From contig JAWKAU010000209.1 in the NCBI GenBank assembly GCA_033398695.1, positions 162,001 through 226,000 on the forward strand: a DNA stretch of 64,000 bases, written 5' to 3'. This document shows, one piece after another, positions 8,939-20,756 of the stretch. A program made the position numbers and the translations under genes. This stretch comes from Orobanche coerulescens. Taxonomy: Eukaryota; Streptophyta; Magnoliopsida; Lamiales; Orobanchaceae. How positions within the stretch are numbered: the first letter of the stretch is position 1; each line of letters opens with the position of its first letter. The notes below the pieces were generated by a model that saw only the letters and a list, made by a program, of their open reading frames with translations, ran no database searches and had not been told where the DNA came from.

Positions 8939-10376
8939 ATAAGCACTAGCCGAGACTAGCCTCCAAAAATATAATAAATCACAAATGACAACGATTCGTA
9001 GATTACCGAATTCGTGAGAATGATAGTGTGCTACCTTGAGTCGGCCAACACGATAACAATGATGCAATGGATGATTCCATGAATGATTGAGTGTTTCGAT
9101 TACCTTAGAACGGCAAATCGATAAGAGTAATATGATGAATGATTGAATATCTCGATTTGCCTTAGAAAGGTCAATTGATAATAATGATATAATGAATGAT
9201 TGAACATTTCGATTTGCCTGAGAACGCCAATCGATAACAATGATATGAAGGATACCTCGGCACCTTTAATCGGTTACCGACGTCGAAGATGAGAAATGAA
9301 TACGCTAATGCCTTTAATCGCCAATACAGTTTTAATGACAACTCCAACAGGAATAACAATGATTTCAACGATGTTTTAGATTGACATCTATATGAACAAC
9401 AATCGATACATCGATACCGCGAACCGGCTATCGACAATGACATTAATAATGAGTATTACAATGCCTTGAATCGGCCGTTAACGAACAACAATGACGTTTG
9501 GCAAAATTGCCGGAAGGTATCGTATCGAACGATCTCTTGATATCAATGAATTCATGAAGAGACTAAGTCTCGGAATGATACAACACATCTATACACATAC
9601 ATGATGACATTAGCTCAATGACTAGTACAAGTATAAAACTTGCCTCAAACCGAAGGCGAGGAAGTCCTTCCACGAACAACGCCTTAATAGGTAATACCGG
9701 CCACTCGAACAACCTTGAATTACACAAGCACCAACAATTCGCTTAATATATGAATCAAACACGAATATAACGAACTCGAAACGTCGATACGATTAAACTA
9801 AGTCCATAGAGGCATTAAATCAAACACGTTGTATCCAAACTCCGATTGTTTACAATCAAACCTTAATATACCAATATCAAATCCCCAAGAAGTGTTTCAA
9901 ACCAACAAAACATCTCCAAAACGATCAATAATCCGTTATGAATATCCAAAACGTGATTATAACAACAATTAGTCGAAAATCCCCAATTCCAACTCGATTT
10001 TCAAGGTGTTCTCGAATAATTCCTCAATAATCCAATGAATCCTTATACAAACTCATAATCATATACATATCCCTTCATATAACATGATTATAACGTCCAA
10101 AACATCATATCTCAACACAAAATCGAAGTCCAAAGTGTTGAAGGAATTACCTCTTGATGATCCAAGTACTTCGATCCGATGAAAACGTGTAAAAACGACT
10201 ATCCAAGCTTCCCAGATGATTGAAGGTGATGAAAAATACACACTCAAATGATAATTGATGAAGAAATCTCTCCCTCAAGATATTCTCTCTCGGTTGCAGG
10301 TGAAGAAGATGGAAAAAATGGAATAAATGAGCTCAAAATGCTCAAAAAATGAATTTATAGGGGTTGACTCGGCAGC

Positions 10377-10672
10377 CAGACTCGACCGTGTCCGCCTGAC
10401 ACGGTCGCGGCGCGCATCCGGCCGGGCAGGACTCGACCGTGTCCGGCATGACACGGTCGTGGCGCGAAGGGGCCTACCGACAAGCTGACCCGTCCGCGGC
10501 GCAAGATTGACTCGACCGTGTCCCGCACACGGCCGGCCTCCGGGCGCAGTTACGCCTATCCGGAAGGGTGCGACTCGGCCGTGCTGCACGACACGGCCGG
10601 GTCTGAGGCGACATCGCGCAATATCCGACGAGTACGGCACGGGCCGTGTCGGACGACACGGCCGAGTCGCTC
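10377..10672. repeat. CGACCGTGTC / GACACGGTCG inverted-repeat array in A LTR
   Basis: Several pairs of CGACCGTGTC and its reverse complement are separated by about 5-10 bp (for example near 10382, 10435, 10513, 10576 and 10640). The array sits upstream of the TATA-like box on the minus strand. It is absent from the truncated 5' LTR. Confidence 0.85.
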
Positions 10673-11049
10673 GGGCAGTTGATCGCCAAAATTGAAAAAA
10701 TGAGCGGGTGAGCTAAAACGACCATAACTTTCTCGTCCGGACTCCGATTGACTCACCGCTTTGAACCATAGGAAAGCTAACTCGATGCTCTATAATATTG
10801 CAAGATTTAGAATTTTGGAATTACCAAAAATTAATGGTGATCTAACAAAGTCGAACTCATATGAGGAAAGTTGAAACAATGAACAATAACGATACACCAC
10901 TCGAAGTTTTTCCGAATGGTGAACACGGTGAAAGAATATGATTGATGAATGATTATAAATGAGTGAAAATCCACCGAGTGACAATCACCGAATGAATTTA
11001 TCAATGATAATGATCGAATTACAACCGGGTATTACATACACCCCTTAAA

Positions 11050-11440
11050 AGAGTTTCGTCCCCGAAACTAAGGGTCAAACAACTCGGGATAACTCTCTCG
11101 CATACTATCCTCGGTTCCCAAGTAGCCTTTTCGACTCCGTGTCTAGACCACTGAATCTTGACCAAAGGAATCGACTTATTTCTCCACTGTTTGATTCGCC
11201 GCTCCAACACTCGCATCGACGCTTCTCGCACGAATGATCATCCGCGATTTCGATTTTGTCGAATCAAGTATGTGACTCGGGTTGGCAACATACTTCCGCA
11301 ACTGAGAGACGTGAAGCACATTATGAATTCGGCTCAATGCCGGAGGCAAAGCCAATCGATAAGCTAACTCGCCTACTCGATCCAAATTTTCAAACGGTCC
11401 AATGAATCTCGGACTCAACTTCCCCCGTCTTCCAAAACGG
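11050..11440 (-). pseudogene. pol: Element A pol C-terminus with chromodomain remnant
   Basis: The minus-strand frames read SPRFIGPF, GELAYRLALPPALSRIHNV and HVSQLRKYV, the integrase C-terminal region. After a frameshift come VLERRIKQWRNKSIPLVKIQW and SRHGVEKATWE, a chromodomain core. Chromodomains of this clade are thought to guide integration toward marked chromatin. The protein is split between two frames (11176-11418 and 11019-11231), and the upstream pol is missing. PPT-like sequence follows at 11037-11050. Confidence 0.8.
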
Positions 11441-11879
11441 AAAATACCTCGACTTGGTACCTCAACGATTAGAGGTATATCCGACGATGAACTCGCCGCT
11501 AACTATGATCTCAGAAGGTCACGAGAATGAAAGTGACTAAAATGAATGATGAATGATAATTGACTATAAATCCGACCAGGATTAAGAATGGCTCACCACG
11601 GTGAATTAATAACGTCATGAGTGATAGCTCAAGTGAAATTATTGGAACCGTTGTTCCTCGTGAATTAAATGATTAATTTCATGATGACAAGTCTCAACAT
11701 GATTGATATATGATGAATGACTTAAGTGAATGAATGAACGACAATGAAATGAATGATTATCCTATTACCGAACAAGAATTAACTTGCTCGAAATCGGAGA
11801 TGAATGTCCTTACCTCGGGCTCTCGAAGCTGATAGGACCCCTTGAATGAAGCACGAGCTGGAGTAACAAGGTCCTCGAG

Positions 11880-12880
11880 GCCCTTGAGCTCTCTCGAGAT
11901 CTACCGGCACTAGAACTCCCGCAGATTTACGAAGGTGTCCCCGCCGCCCACACCGAAAACAAATAACGGCTGCATTGAACACGGGTGCCGCGATGTCCTA
12001 TTACATCACGCTTAAAGCAAACAACGGTCGAACTAGTGGCCTTAGAAGAGGACGCTCCTCCGCACGAAGACGACTAGAAAATGACTTCTTGGATGACGGG
12101 GTCCGATGTCCCTCCGAACGAGCCGGCATTCTAGTCCTCTCACCCGAAGAAACCGAAAGATGCTTCGAGTAAGCTCCTTGATCAAAAGCTCTGCTCCAAG
12201 AGCCTTCCCAATGAACTCACTAAGTGAATTACAATTGTGATTGAACAAATGCATCCTCAATGCGGATTTAGCCTCTTGCTAAAATATTTGATCTTATCCG
12301 CCTCGACGGATAATCGACGAAGCAAATCAAGTAGTCCCGAAACTTCTCGGAATGGCAATAACACCCTCGTCCTCGACGGGTTCGGGGTTCAAAACCTCGA
12401 CAACTTGGCTTCACGAAGTGGAGCCGGATAATATCTCTCTAACATGAGGGTCTTGAACTCACTCCAACCACATCGCGATCGGTGGGTTTCACGAAAGCCA
12501 CCAAGAATAAGCACCCTTACTCAAGTAGTAAGCCGCTACCGCCACTTTACTCTCCTCCGGACACCGAACCATGTCGAAGAGTTTATCAAAATGCTCGAGC
12601 CAATGAACAATATCACCTGGTTCCGACGAACCCTCAAAAGTAGGCGGCATCCGACGAGAGATATCGTTAACAATCGATTCACTCCTCCACCGTCCATGAA
12701 ATGGCACTGCATCCTCATTGCGGTGGACCACGAACCATCGAGGTCCGCATGGTCTCCACTATCCGCGTCATCCGAGTCATCCGGGGCCATCATGCCCTGC
12801 ATAAATATGAATGGATCAACCCGACACCTTCCGAGTGAGATGCCTCTCGGTGCACGACTCCTGATGCTGAATGGTTATCC
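11880..12880 (-). pseudogene. gag: Element A gag remnant
   Basis: Minus-strand pieces show the Gag block PPTFEGSSEPGDIVHWLEHF and AAYYLSKGAYSWW (12489-12731), then RMHLFNHNCNSLSEFIGKAL (about 12200-12260) and one zinc knuckle starting CFRCGRRGHLRKS (about 11930-11970). The pieces lie in different frames with several stops. The sequence is close to the gag of element C. What follows on the minus strand (11460-11780) has no recognisable coding content. Confidence 0.75.
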
Positions 12881-13279
12881 GCCGATGAATGAGTAGCCTC
12901 GCTATTTGATGAATTAATGATATCCTCGCGTTCGTGTGGGCATGCACACGAGATCCCGGGTTCCGGTCCGCACCGCGCCTCTTCCCTGCGTCCTCGACAC
13001 TCTATCCATCTTGAAGTAGGAAAGTCACATGATGATTATAGATTCCGCATGAATATCGCATTATGATTACGTTACGTAGTGACAATAATGAGCATACACG
13101 CTCTAACACAATGAATGCATTAATGATTTAATGAAATGATCATCGACATTATGTCGAGTATGATAAGACCGTATGAAACATTAAATGAGGTAACATGATT
13201 GCTCGATGAAATTCTGAAATGATTACCTTGAACAAGTAAACAAGGTTGAAAATTCGATCCTCAAGATCAACAACTGAAC

Positions 13280-13640
13280 CGTGAGATGGGCTGAATGATT
13301 AATGAAGTAACTGAACAATGAGATCGATCAATGAGGAATGATTTAACCGAGCAATGAGATTGGTCGAGCGACGAGTGAATTATCTTAACGATGATATTTA
13401 ATGAGTGATGAATGAATTAGCTGAACGGTGAGGTTAATTGAGTGATGAACGAAGCAACCGAGTAATTGATATCGATGAATGATGAATGAATTAACCGAGT
13501 GATGAATTGGTCGAGTAATGATATTGGTCGAGTAATGAATGAATTATCCGAGTGATGAATTGGTGAGTAATGATATTGGTGAGTAATGAATGAATTAACA
13601 TAATCGACAAGATCAGCATGACGATTGAGGATTATTAACC
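13280..13640. repeat. Degenerate GATGAATGAATTA-type leader repeats of A
   Basis: Loose tandem repeats built from GATGAATGAATTA, CCGAGTGATGAATTGG and GTCGAGTAATGA words between PBS and gag. The leader of element C has similar text in the opposite sense (TCATTCATCATTCA, 18690-18960), so this is a lineage feature. The rest of the A leader (12900-13280, 13640-13998) shows nothing else I recognise. Confidence 0.6.
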
Positions 13641-13998
13641 GATGAATGAGTTGATCCTTAATGCTTACATAAGCCACACGTGTCCCAAAACAATTAGTCA
13701 TGAATCAATCATAACACTAATATCACATATAGGTTTCAACAAGGCACGAACAATTAATGACATGATGAATGTATGAACATAAAGAGAATCGAGTCCTTAC
13801 ACAGGTCATACGAAGCTTCGAGGTCTCGCGATACTAGTCTTCACTGACGACGACTCGATGAATGAATGACTCGTGCAGTCGCACTAATATTACGACTCAC
13901 AAAACCTGACTGACTAGATTGTCATAACCTGACAATCCCACTACTACCGCGACGGTAGGACCACATAACTCACATCTCAGGGTATTACACAACCCAAA

Positions 13999-14010
13999 GC
14001 TCTCATACCA
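13999..14010 (-). promoter_or_regulatory. Element A primer binding site, tRNA-iMet type
   Basis: On the minus strand TGGTATGAGAGC, four bases from the 5' LTR end. It differs by one base from TGGTATCAGAGC, complementary to the 3' end of plant initiator tRNA-Met. Confidence 0.7.
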
Positions 14011-14014
14011 TTTC

Positions 14015-16504
14015 TGTAACACCCCCAAATCCTATTGGGTTATTACAGTTCCGTGGACCCCACACCAGGAGATCCACCAGGCAAACATGACTATAATACA
14101 TTAAATTAAACAACAAGGGAAAATCATAGTCCCTACCATGATATCCGACACAAATTCCGATAAGGAATTTCAACGACAAAAGTGGCCTACATGGCCAAAA
14201 TGAAATACAACAGCATCCACGAACATCTGTTCGGGTAATACAACACGACAACAACTGACAAGACCGGAGTACACTCCAACCGATCGACCAACAATGAACA
14301 ACTCGGACTAGTATCGCCGAATGCCTCGCCGCCAACGTCATGCCCCGTGTCTCAACTCTCTCCTCGCAAGCACCTAAAACATGAAAACATGTTCCGCCCA
14401 CGGGTCGATCATCCAGATAATGAACATCAAATACATGTATAACATGATATGCATCCAAAGGCGTAATGAAACGCATAATGATAATAATAGTACGAGATGC
14501 TCACAAACCAATGTAAGAACCGAGCATTCGTGAAATACTATGCCCACGGCATACTATTAATACCTGTTCGACAGGTTAGAACATAAATGCCCAACGGCGA
14601 ATCAAAATCCCAGAATATCGCAATGAATTACACAACATGAATCCATCAAGAACTGAATTAAACATGAATCACAATGCCCGAAGGCCCCAATGAAATTATC
14701 AAGACAATCACAAAGGCCTGAAAGCCACTCAGCCGAAGCTGTCAAATATCACATTCACATGAAACCGGAATAGCCCGAAGCTATAATTAATGAGGGCTAA
14801 TAAGGTCATAACCACGACCGTGACCTACTGAGTTGTAGGTGTTGGGAAGCCAACCGCGGAGGTTCAAGCCCCAAACTTACCCATAAGGTCATAAACGCGA
14901 CCGTGACCTACTAAGTTGTAGGTGTTGGGAAGCCAACCGCGAAGGTTCAAGCCCCAAGCTTACCCATAAGATCATAAACACGACCGTGACCTACTGAGTT
15001 GTAGGTGTTGGGAAGCCAACCGCGAAGGTTCAAGCCCCAAGCTTACCCATAAGATCATAAACACGACCGTGACCTACTGAGTTGTAGGTGTTGGGAAGCC
15101 AACCGCGAAGGTTCAAGCCCCAAACTTACCCATAATAAGCACTAGCCGAGACTAGCCTCCAAAAATATAATAAATCACAAATGACAACGATTCGTAGATT
15201 ACCGAATTCGTGAGAATGATAGTGTGCTACCTTGAGTCGGCCAACACGATAACAATGATGCAATGGATGATTCCATGAATGATTGAGTGTTTCGATTACC
15301 TTAGAACGGCAAATCGATAAGAGTAATATGATGAATGATTGAATATCTCGATTTGCCTTAGAAAGGTCAATTGATAATAATAATATAATGAATGATTGAA
15401 CATTTCGATTTGCCTGAGAACGCCAATCGATAACAATGATATGAAGGATACCTCGGCACCTTTAATCGGTTACCGACGTCGAAGATGAGAAATGAATACG
15501 CTAATGCCTTTAATCGCCAATACGCTTTTAATGACAACTCCAACAGAATAAAAATGATTTCAACGATGTTTTAGATTGACATCTATATGAACAACAATCG
15601 ATACATCGATACCGCGAACCGCTATCGACAATGACATTAATAATGAGTATTACAATGCCTTGAATCGGCCGTTAACGAACAACAATGACGTTTGGCAAAA
15701 TTGCGGAAGGTATCGTATCGAGCGATCTCTTGATATCAATGAATTCATGAAGAGACTAAGTCTCGGAATGATACAACACATCTATACACATACATGATGA
15801 CATTAGCTCAATGACTAGTACAAGTATAAAACTTGCCTCAAACCGAAGGCGAGGAAGTCCTTCCACGAACAACGCCCTTAATAGGGAATACCGCCACTCG
15901 AACAACCTTGAATTACACAAGCACCAACAATTCGCTTAATATATGAATCAAACACGAATATAACGAACTCAAACGTCGATACGATTAAACTAAGTCCATA
16001 GAGGCATTAAATCAAACACGTTGTATCCAAACTCCGATTGTTTACAATCAAACCTTAATATACCAATATCAAATCCCCAAGAAGTGTTTCAAACCAACAA
16101 AACATCTCCAAAACGATCAATAATCCGTTATGAATATCCAAAAACGTGATTATAACAACAATTAGTCGAAAATCCCCAATTCCAACTCGATTTTCAAGGT
16201 GTTCTCGAATAATTCCTCAATAATCCAATGAATCCTTATACAAACTCATAATCATATACATATCCCTTCATATAACATGATTATAACGTCCAAAACATCA
16301 TATCTCAACACAAAATCGAAGTCCAAAGTGTTGAAGGAATTACCTCTTGATGATCCAAGTACTTCGATCCGATGAAAACGTGTAAAAACGACTATCCAAG
16401 CTTCCCAGATGATTGAAGGTGATGAAAAATACACACTCAAATGATAATTGATGAAGAAATCTCTCCCTCAAATGATAATTGATGAAGAAATCTCTCCCTC
16501 AAGA
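14015..16504 (-). mobile_element. Element A 5' LTR, U3 deleted
   Basis: Nearly identical to 7824-10274 of the other LTR, including the 82-bp repeats. It ends at about 16504, so the part equivalent to 10275-11036 (U3 start, inverted-repeat array, TATA region) is missing. A 31-bp tandem duplication (16439-16500) lies at the break. Confidence 0.85.
16439..16500. repeat. 31-bp perfect tandem duplication at the A/C junction
   Basis: A unit beginning AAATGATAATTGATGAAG and ending CTCTCCCTC occurs twice in direct succession (16439-16469, 16470-16500). The other A LTR has it once, at about 10247-10277. Such duplications are typical of repair with template slippage. Confidence 0.9.
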
Positions 16505-16514
16505 TATACAGTCG

Positions 16515-16858
16515 GTGTAGCGCGCGCTAAGGTCGGTCAGGCAGAGTCCAGTGGCTACTGAACTGAATTGAAATAATTCCTAGCGCATGCTACGAGTAGA
16601 TATTAGCGTACGCTAATCGGTGTCAGTAGCGCACGCTAAATCGGGTGTGTAGCGCGCGCTACCGTAATCAGATCAGAGAGCAGCAGGTTCTGGACTTCAG
16701 TACTGGACACCAGATAAATCGTTAGCGCACGCTAACATTTTGTTTTAACGCACGCTAAATACATGGTTGTAGCACGTGCTACCGTTGCGAACAGAGGATA
16801 CTGGACTACCCAGTATACCTGATAGCGCACGCTACGCACAGGAGCTAGCGCGCGCTAA
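16515..16858. repeat. TAGCGCACGCTA palindrome array in C 5' LTR
   Basis: About ten copies of TAGCGCGCGCTA/TAGCGCACGCTA and variants every 20-50 bp, with AGTCCAG/CTGGACT words between them. The array ends just before the TATA box. The 3' LTR has a fuller set at 34294-34840. Confidence 0.9.
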
Positions 16859-17047
16859 TCCCAGGACAGTATAAATTAGACAGTGTTGTCCAGATTCGTC
16901 ATTTGCCATTTCTTTTCATTCCTTCATCGATTTTGGGTGATTTGGAGCTTCTTGAGGAGTGTTCTTCGGGGTCTAATCAGCTATCAACATTCCAAGCATA
17001 TAATCCGGAGTAATCATTATTTCATCATCTTCAAACATCATAATTAA

Positions 17048-17050
17048 GGT
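17048..17050 (+). other. Putative leader-intron splice donor, element C
   Basis: AATTAAG|GTAATC about 175 bp after the TATA box. The same context recurs in D (19959/19960), and related donors occur at the equivalent place in B, E and G. It pairs with an acceptor at 19018 directly before the gag ATG. Confidence 0.45.
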
Positions 17051-18524
17051 AATCACCTTTTGAATCTAAGAATTCGGAGTTCAAGTGTTTTCCTTCCGAT
17101 TTGTTCGTATAAGCTTGGATTGTTGTTGGAATATGTTAGATATGGATTATCTACCTTGGATAAATGTATTCCTATGGATTTTATGGCGTATATTTGGATT
17201 TCATGAAATTGTTGGGGGTTTGAATCAAGAACACTTTGGGGTTGACTTTGTTTTTTGGGCATTTTCGATTAGATGTTGTCGTTAACTCGAATTGTGGATT
17301 CCTATGGGATTATTGATATCATTGAAGTTGTTTTGTTGGTTTGAAATACTCATTTTGGAGTTGGTCTTGATATAACCGGGATTTGGATATTATCAAAGGA
17401 TGTATATTGCTAAGTATTCGCTAGAATGCCTCAATGAGTTTGGATATTGTTGTATCGACATTTCAGTTGGTTATAATCATGTTTGATACGTATATCAAGC
17501 GTTTGTTGGTAATTCTCATTCAAGGTTGTTCGAGCGACCGACATCTCATTGTAGGACGTTTGTTCGAGGAAGGACATTCTTCACCGGTTGTGTAAGTTAA
17601 TTCTTACTCGGTTAAAAGGATATTCATTCCTTTTGTTCTTGTTCATTTATAATCATAATTCATTCATAATGTATTAACCGTATTGGGACTTGTAATTGTC
17701 AATTAATCACTTCATTCATGAGGAACGACGGTTCCAATCATTTCATTGAGCTATCATTCGTTTCACTATCATTTCATCTCAGTGAGTCATTCTTGATTGT
17801 GTTGGGTTGTTATTCATTATTATTATTCTTCATGGTCATTCCTTGCCCATATGACCTTCTGGGTTCATATTGCGTGGCCGGGTGGGGATGTGTGGAATTT
17901 TTAGTCGGGCACGTGATGTTCATGTGTTGGGCTCACCGACACATTGGACTGTGCACTCGGTAATGTACCTCCGTGAGACTAATTAGGTACAAGGGCGGGT
18001 GTGTTCGGACACTCGTCTTGTGCGCTTGCACATACCATTACGGGCGTACTATGATGCCTCTCTTCAGCGTCATTTCATAATTAAGATATATCATGATTGT
18101 GTCTATTCAACTCTTGAGGATTGTTGTTCAGTGTAACTGACCCCGATGGGGGATGTTGTTTTCAGGTCATGGCAAGGCTAAGGCACGGGAAGAGAACGTT
18201 GACGGCGCGGAGTCCCAGTGATACTATTAGGGGGGGTAGTCCTTTCATTCACTCGTGTTTTCTTTATTTTATTTCCGCTGCAGACTTCCATTTGGAAATT
18301 CATTTCATTCAATGTTGTATATTTTATCTTCATATAAAATATACATGTATTCGGTATTGTCTTGGGTGTGTTGTAATGAAACTCCTCATTGGAGCGATTG
18401 ATGATATGTTGTGGTTCGGTACAACAATTGTATTATTTAATTCATTAATTTTCATTCGCCTGGTGGGTTCCAATCGGGGGTCCACGGCACTGTAATATCC
18501 GCCTAGTTTGGGGTGTTACAGAGT

Positions 18525-18536
18525 TGGTATCGGAGC
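18525..18536 (+). promoter_or_regulatory. Element C primer binding site, tRNA-iMet type
   Basis: TGGTATCGGAGC four bases after the 5' LTR. One base differs from the standard initiator tRNA-Met site. Confidence 0.8.
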
Positions 18537-19019
18537 GTGGTTTTGAATACTACCTTACGAGTCATGTCTCATTTGAAATCATCGTTCATCAGACTAGTAT
18601 CATTGGACTTTCACATCACGTGTGACCTGTGCAAGAGCCGAGCCCCTCAGACCAAAGAACAGTAAGATTTCTGACGCCATGGTATAATTTCTGGCAATAA
18701 GAATCACTCATTCATCATTCAACAGTCAACAATCCTCATTCATCATTTTCATTTTTGATCAAGTCGATCATGTTAATTCATTAATCACTCAGTTCATTTC
18801 ATTGTTCAGTTGTTGATCTCGAGGATCATATCATTAATCTTGTTAACTTGTTCAAGATAATCATTTCAAGAATTTCATCACATAATCACGTTACTTCAGT
18901 TGATCATTCATATAATCATTGTGTTTGAGCGCGTATGCTCATTTCCATCATTTGATAACATAATCATAATGTGATGTTCATGCGAGATATATAATTATCA
19001 TATGACTTTCTACTTCAGT
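18537..19019 (+). other. Element C leader
   Basis: Non-coding, rich in TCATTCATCATTCA words. It ends in a splice-acceptor-like CTTTCTACTTCAG at 19018, one base before the gag ATG. Confidence 0.5.
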
Positions 19020-19258
19020 ATGGAAAGAGCTGGAAGAGGACGCGGGGGAAGAGGTCGTGGTGCGGGCCAAAACCCGAGAGCTCGTGTGAATACATGCACT
19101 AATGCAAGGAATAATGCTAATTCATCGAGCAGTGACGCTGCCACTCATTCACCTGGACGTAATCATTCATTATCAGGGAGTCGTACCCGGGAAACAGCTC
19201 AGTCAGAAGGTGTTTGGGTTGATCCACTCGCTTTTATGCAGGGAATGATGGCCCAAAT
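19020..19258 (+). pseudogene. gag: Element C gag, N-terminal part, split by element D
   Basis: Starts MERAGRGRGGRGRG, a Gly/Arg-rich N-terminus usual for this clade, and runs 80 codons to MQGMMAQ, where element D begins. The reading continues at 27729 in the same frame after one copy of the 5-bp target duplication is discounted. The acceptor-like CAG directly before TATGG supports this start. Gag forms the particle that packages element RNA. Confidence 0.8.
19254..19258 (+). repeat. Target site duplication of D, left copy (CAAAT)
   Basis: CAAAT directly before the D LTR start, repeated at 27729-27733 directly after the D LTR end. With one copy removed, the gag frame of C is restored at the join. 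Confidence 0.95.
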
Positions 19259-19423
19259 TGTAATACCTGAGATTTTTGTTCCGGATTCGTTGAGTTTTCG
19301 GGTTTTTATCAGATTGTTATTGTCCTCATCGTTGGAATTTTCTGCCATGTTTGGGTGTGTCTTGTTGGGACATGTGTTTGGAGGCATTTCGAATCACTAT
19401 GTGAGTTTTTGGGTTTTTGTGGT

Positions 19424-19774
19424 GTAGCGCACGCTAATGCTTGTGGCATAGCGCATGCTACCGAATATGTAGCGCACGCTAACTGGCAGTCCAGAGGCAG
19501 TCCAGGAGCTACTGGACTGGGACTGGGCTTTGTTAGCACACGTTAAGGTCGATAGCTAGCGCACGTTATCGACTGCTTAGTGCACGCTCTTTCCTCTTTC
19601 TAGCGCACGCTACCTGGTAGGTATAGTTCTGTCCAGGGGCCACTGGACTGGTTTCCTGACCCGTTAGCACGCGCTACGCTCATGGGTCTAGCGCACACTA
19701 ACAGTGTTATTCAGAAAATTCTGGGCGTTGACCTCGTTAGCGCGCGCTAATGCTGTCTGGTTAGCGCACGCTAA
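19424..19774. repeat. TAGCGCACGCTA palindrome array in D 5' LTR
   Basis: About a dozen copies of TAGCGCACGCTA and variants, with AGTCCAG...CTGGACT inverted pairs near 19488-19520 and 19630-19650. It stops about 12 bp before the TATA palindrome. Confidence 0.9.
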
Positions 19775-19780
19775 TGAATG

Positions 19781-19798
19781 TCCAGTATAAATACTGGA
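19781..19798 (+). promoter_or_regulatory. TATA box inside an inverted repeat, D 5' LTR
   Basis: TCCAGTATAAATACTGGA: arms TCCAGTA and TACTGGA surround the TATA core. It is kept in the D 3' LTR (from about 25634) and in the right-hand copy (about 59038-59055). Confidence 0.75.
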
Positions 19799-20756
19799 CA
19801 TCAGGCTTCACTTCATCATTTCTCACTTTTCTTCATCCCTTCCGATGTGAGTGAGCTCCCGAGGCGATTTTGAGCGACCTTCTTCTTCTTCTAGCTTCAT
19901 CTTCGAGCGGATTTGTAGGTGTTTAACAACATCTAATCATCTTATTGGTCCAAATTAAGGTAATCTCTTCTTAGAACCCTAGTTTCTTGAATTTGGGGTT
20001 TTTCCTTGGATTTGTGATTCTTACCCGATCTCATCCGATTGGTTGTGTATTCTTGTTTGTCTTAACTGTAATCTTCAGATTTTGTTAACTGTTCATCGAT
20101 TTTTATCGCCCGGATCAATGATTCTTGATTTCTTTGAGAACACTTAGATCCTTGTTGTTTTTAGGATCGTTTAGGATTTCGATTAGTGTTATTGATTCGT
20201 GGTGATGTTATTTTCGTAGTATTCGTGGGAGTGCCGAATCCTTGGTCATTTTTGGAAGCTGAAAACTATCCGATCGTGTCCGTTCATTGTTCGGTTGCTC
20301 GTGGTGTCGAGGCAAGTATCTTGTCCATACGTTTCATGTTTCGTAGGCATAATTATTGATAAATGATTTTATGCGAAACTCAATGTTTAATGAACGTAAA
20401 AAGGGATCGGAATGTTCTTGATAAATGTTGTCTTTCAACGATAATTCGTGTACTTTGTGAATATATGTGTTCTCAGAATATGTTTGTTGTTTTTGTATGT
20501 TGAAAGATGTTATGATCACTTTGAGTGAGTTTAATAGACCGTAATCCTTTGCCGGGGATTACGTAATGTTATGTGTACTTGTTCGGTAAGAACGTAATGT
20601 GTGTGATATTAGTTGTTACTCCTTTGAAAGGAGGCTGTGATGTTTAAGTGTTGCTTGGCTTGATGTTCTGCTCATTGTTATATGATCGTTGAAAGTGATG
20701 TGCCTCTGGATAGGATTGATAAATCTCTGGGATCCATACTTGTTAGTATGGGTCGG

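Larger units (their letters stand above)
7824..11036 (-). mobile_element. Element A 3' LTR, complete
   Basis: 3.2-kb LTR. On the minus strand it starts TGTAATACCCGGTTGTAA at 11036, nearly the same as the start of the C LTR, and ends GGGGGTGTTACA at 7824. In LTR order it carries a CGACCGTGTC/GACACGGTCG inverted-repeat array (10377-10672), a TATA-like box near 10360, a likely splice donor near 10150 and four 82-bp tandem repeats (8609-8938). The ORFs within it recur in both LTR copies and have no recognisable domain. Confidence 0.8.
7824..16504 (-). mobile_element. Element A: internally deleted chromovirus, minus strand
   Basis: Two copies of one LTR (7824-11036 and 14015-16504) flank a 3-kb interior. 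On the minus strand the order is 5' LTR, PBS, leader repeats, gag remnant, chromodomain remnant, polypurine tract, 3' LTR. Protease, RT, RNase H and most of integrase are absent, so A was non-autonomous or decayed after insertion. The 5' LTR lacks about 760 bp of U3, including its promoter, where it meets element C at 16504. A putative target duplication TATAC (7819-7823) cannot be confirmed because the other end is gone. Confidence 0.8.
16505..18520 (+). mobile_element. Element C 5' LTR, first ~430 bp missing
   Basis: Matches the 3' LTR from about 34490 onward and ends GGGGTGTTACA at 18520. It has the TAGCGCACGCTA array (16515-16858), a TATAAAT box (16870-16876), a splice-donor-like AAG|GTAATC (17048/17049) and the terminal block GGTCCACGGCACTGTAAT. 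The start is lost at the junction with A. ORFs inside are chance frames shared with the 3' LTR. Confidence 0.85.

Noticed and set aside
10275..10756. Arginine-rich ORFs on both strands
   Set aside because: Produced by the GC-rich CGACCGTGTC inverted-repeat array in the A LTR; no codon structure.
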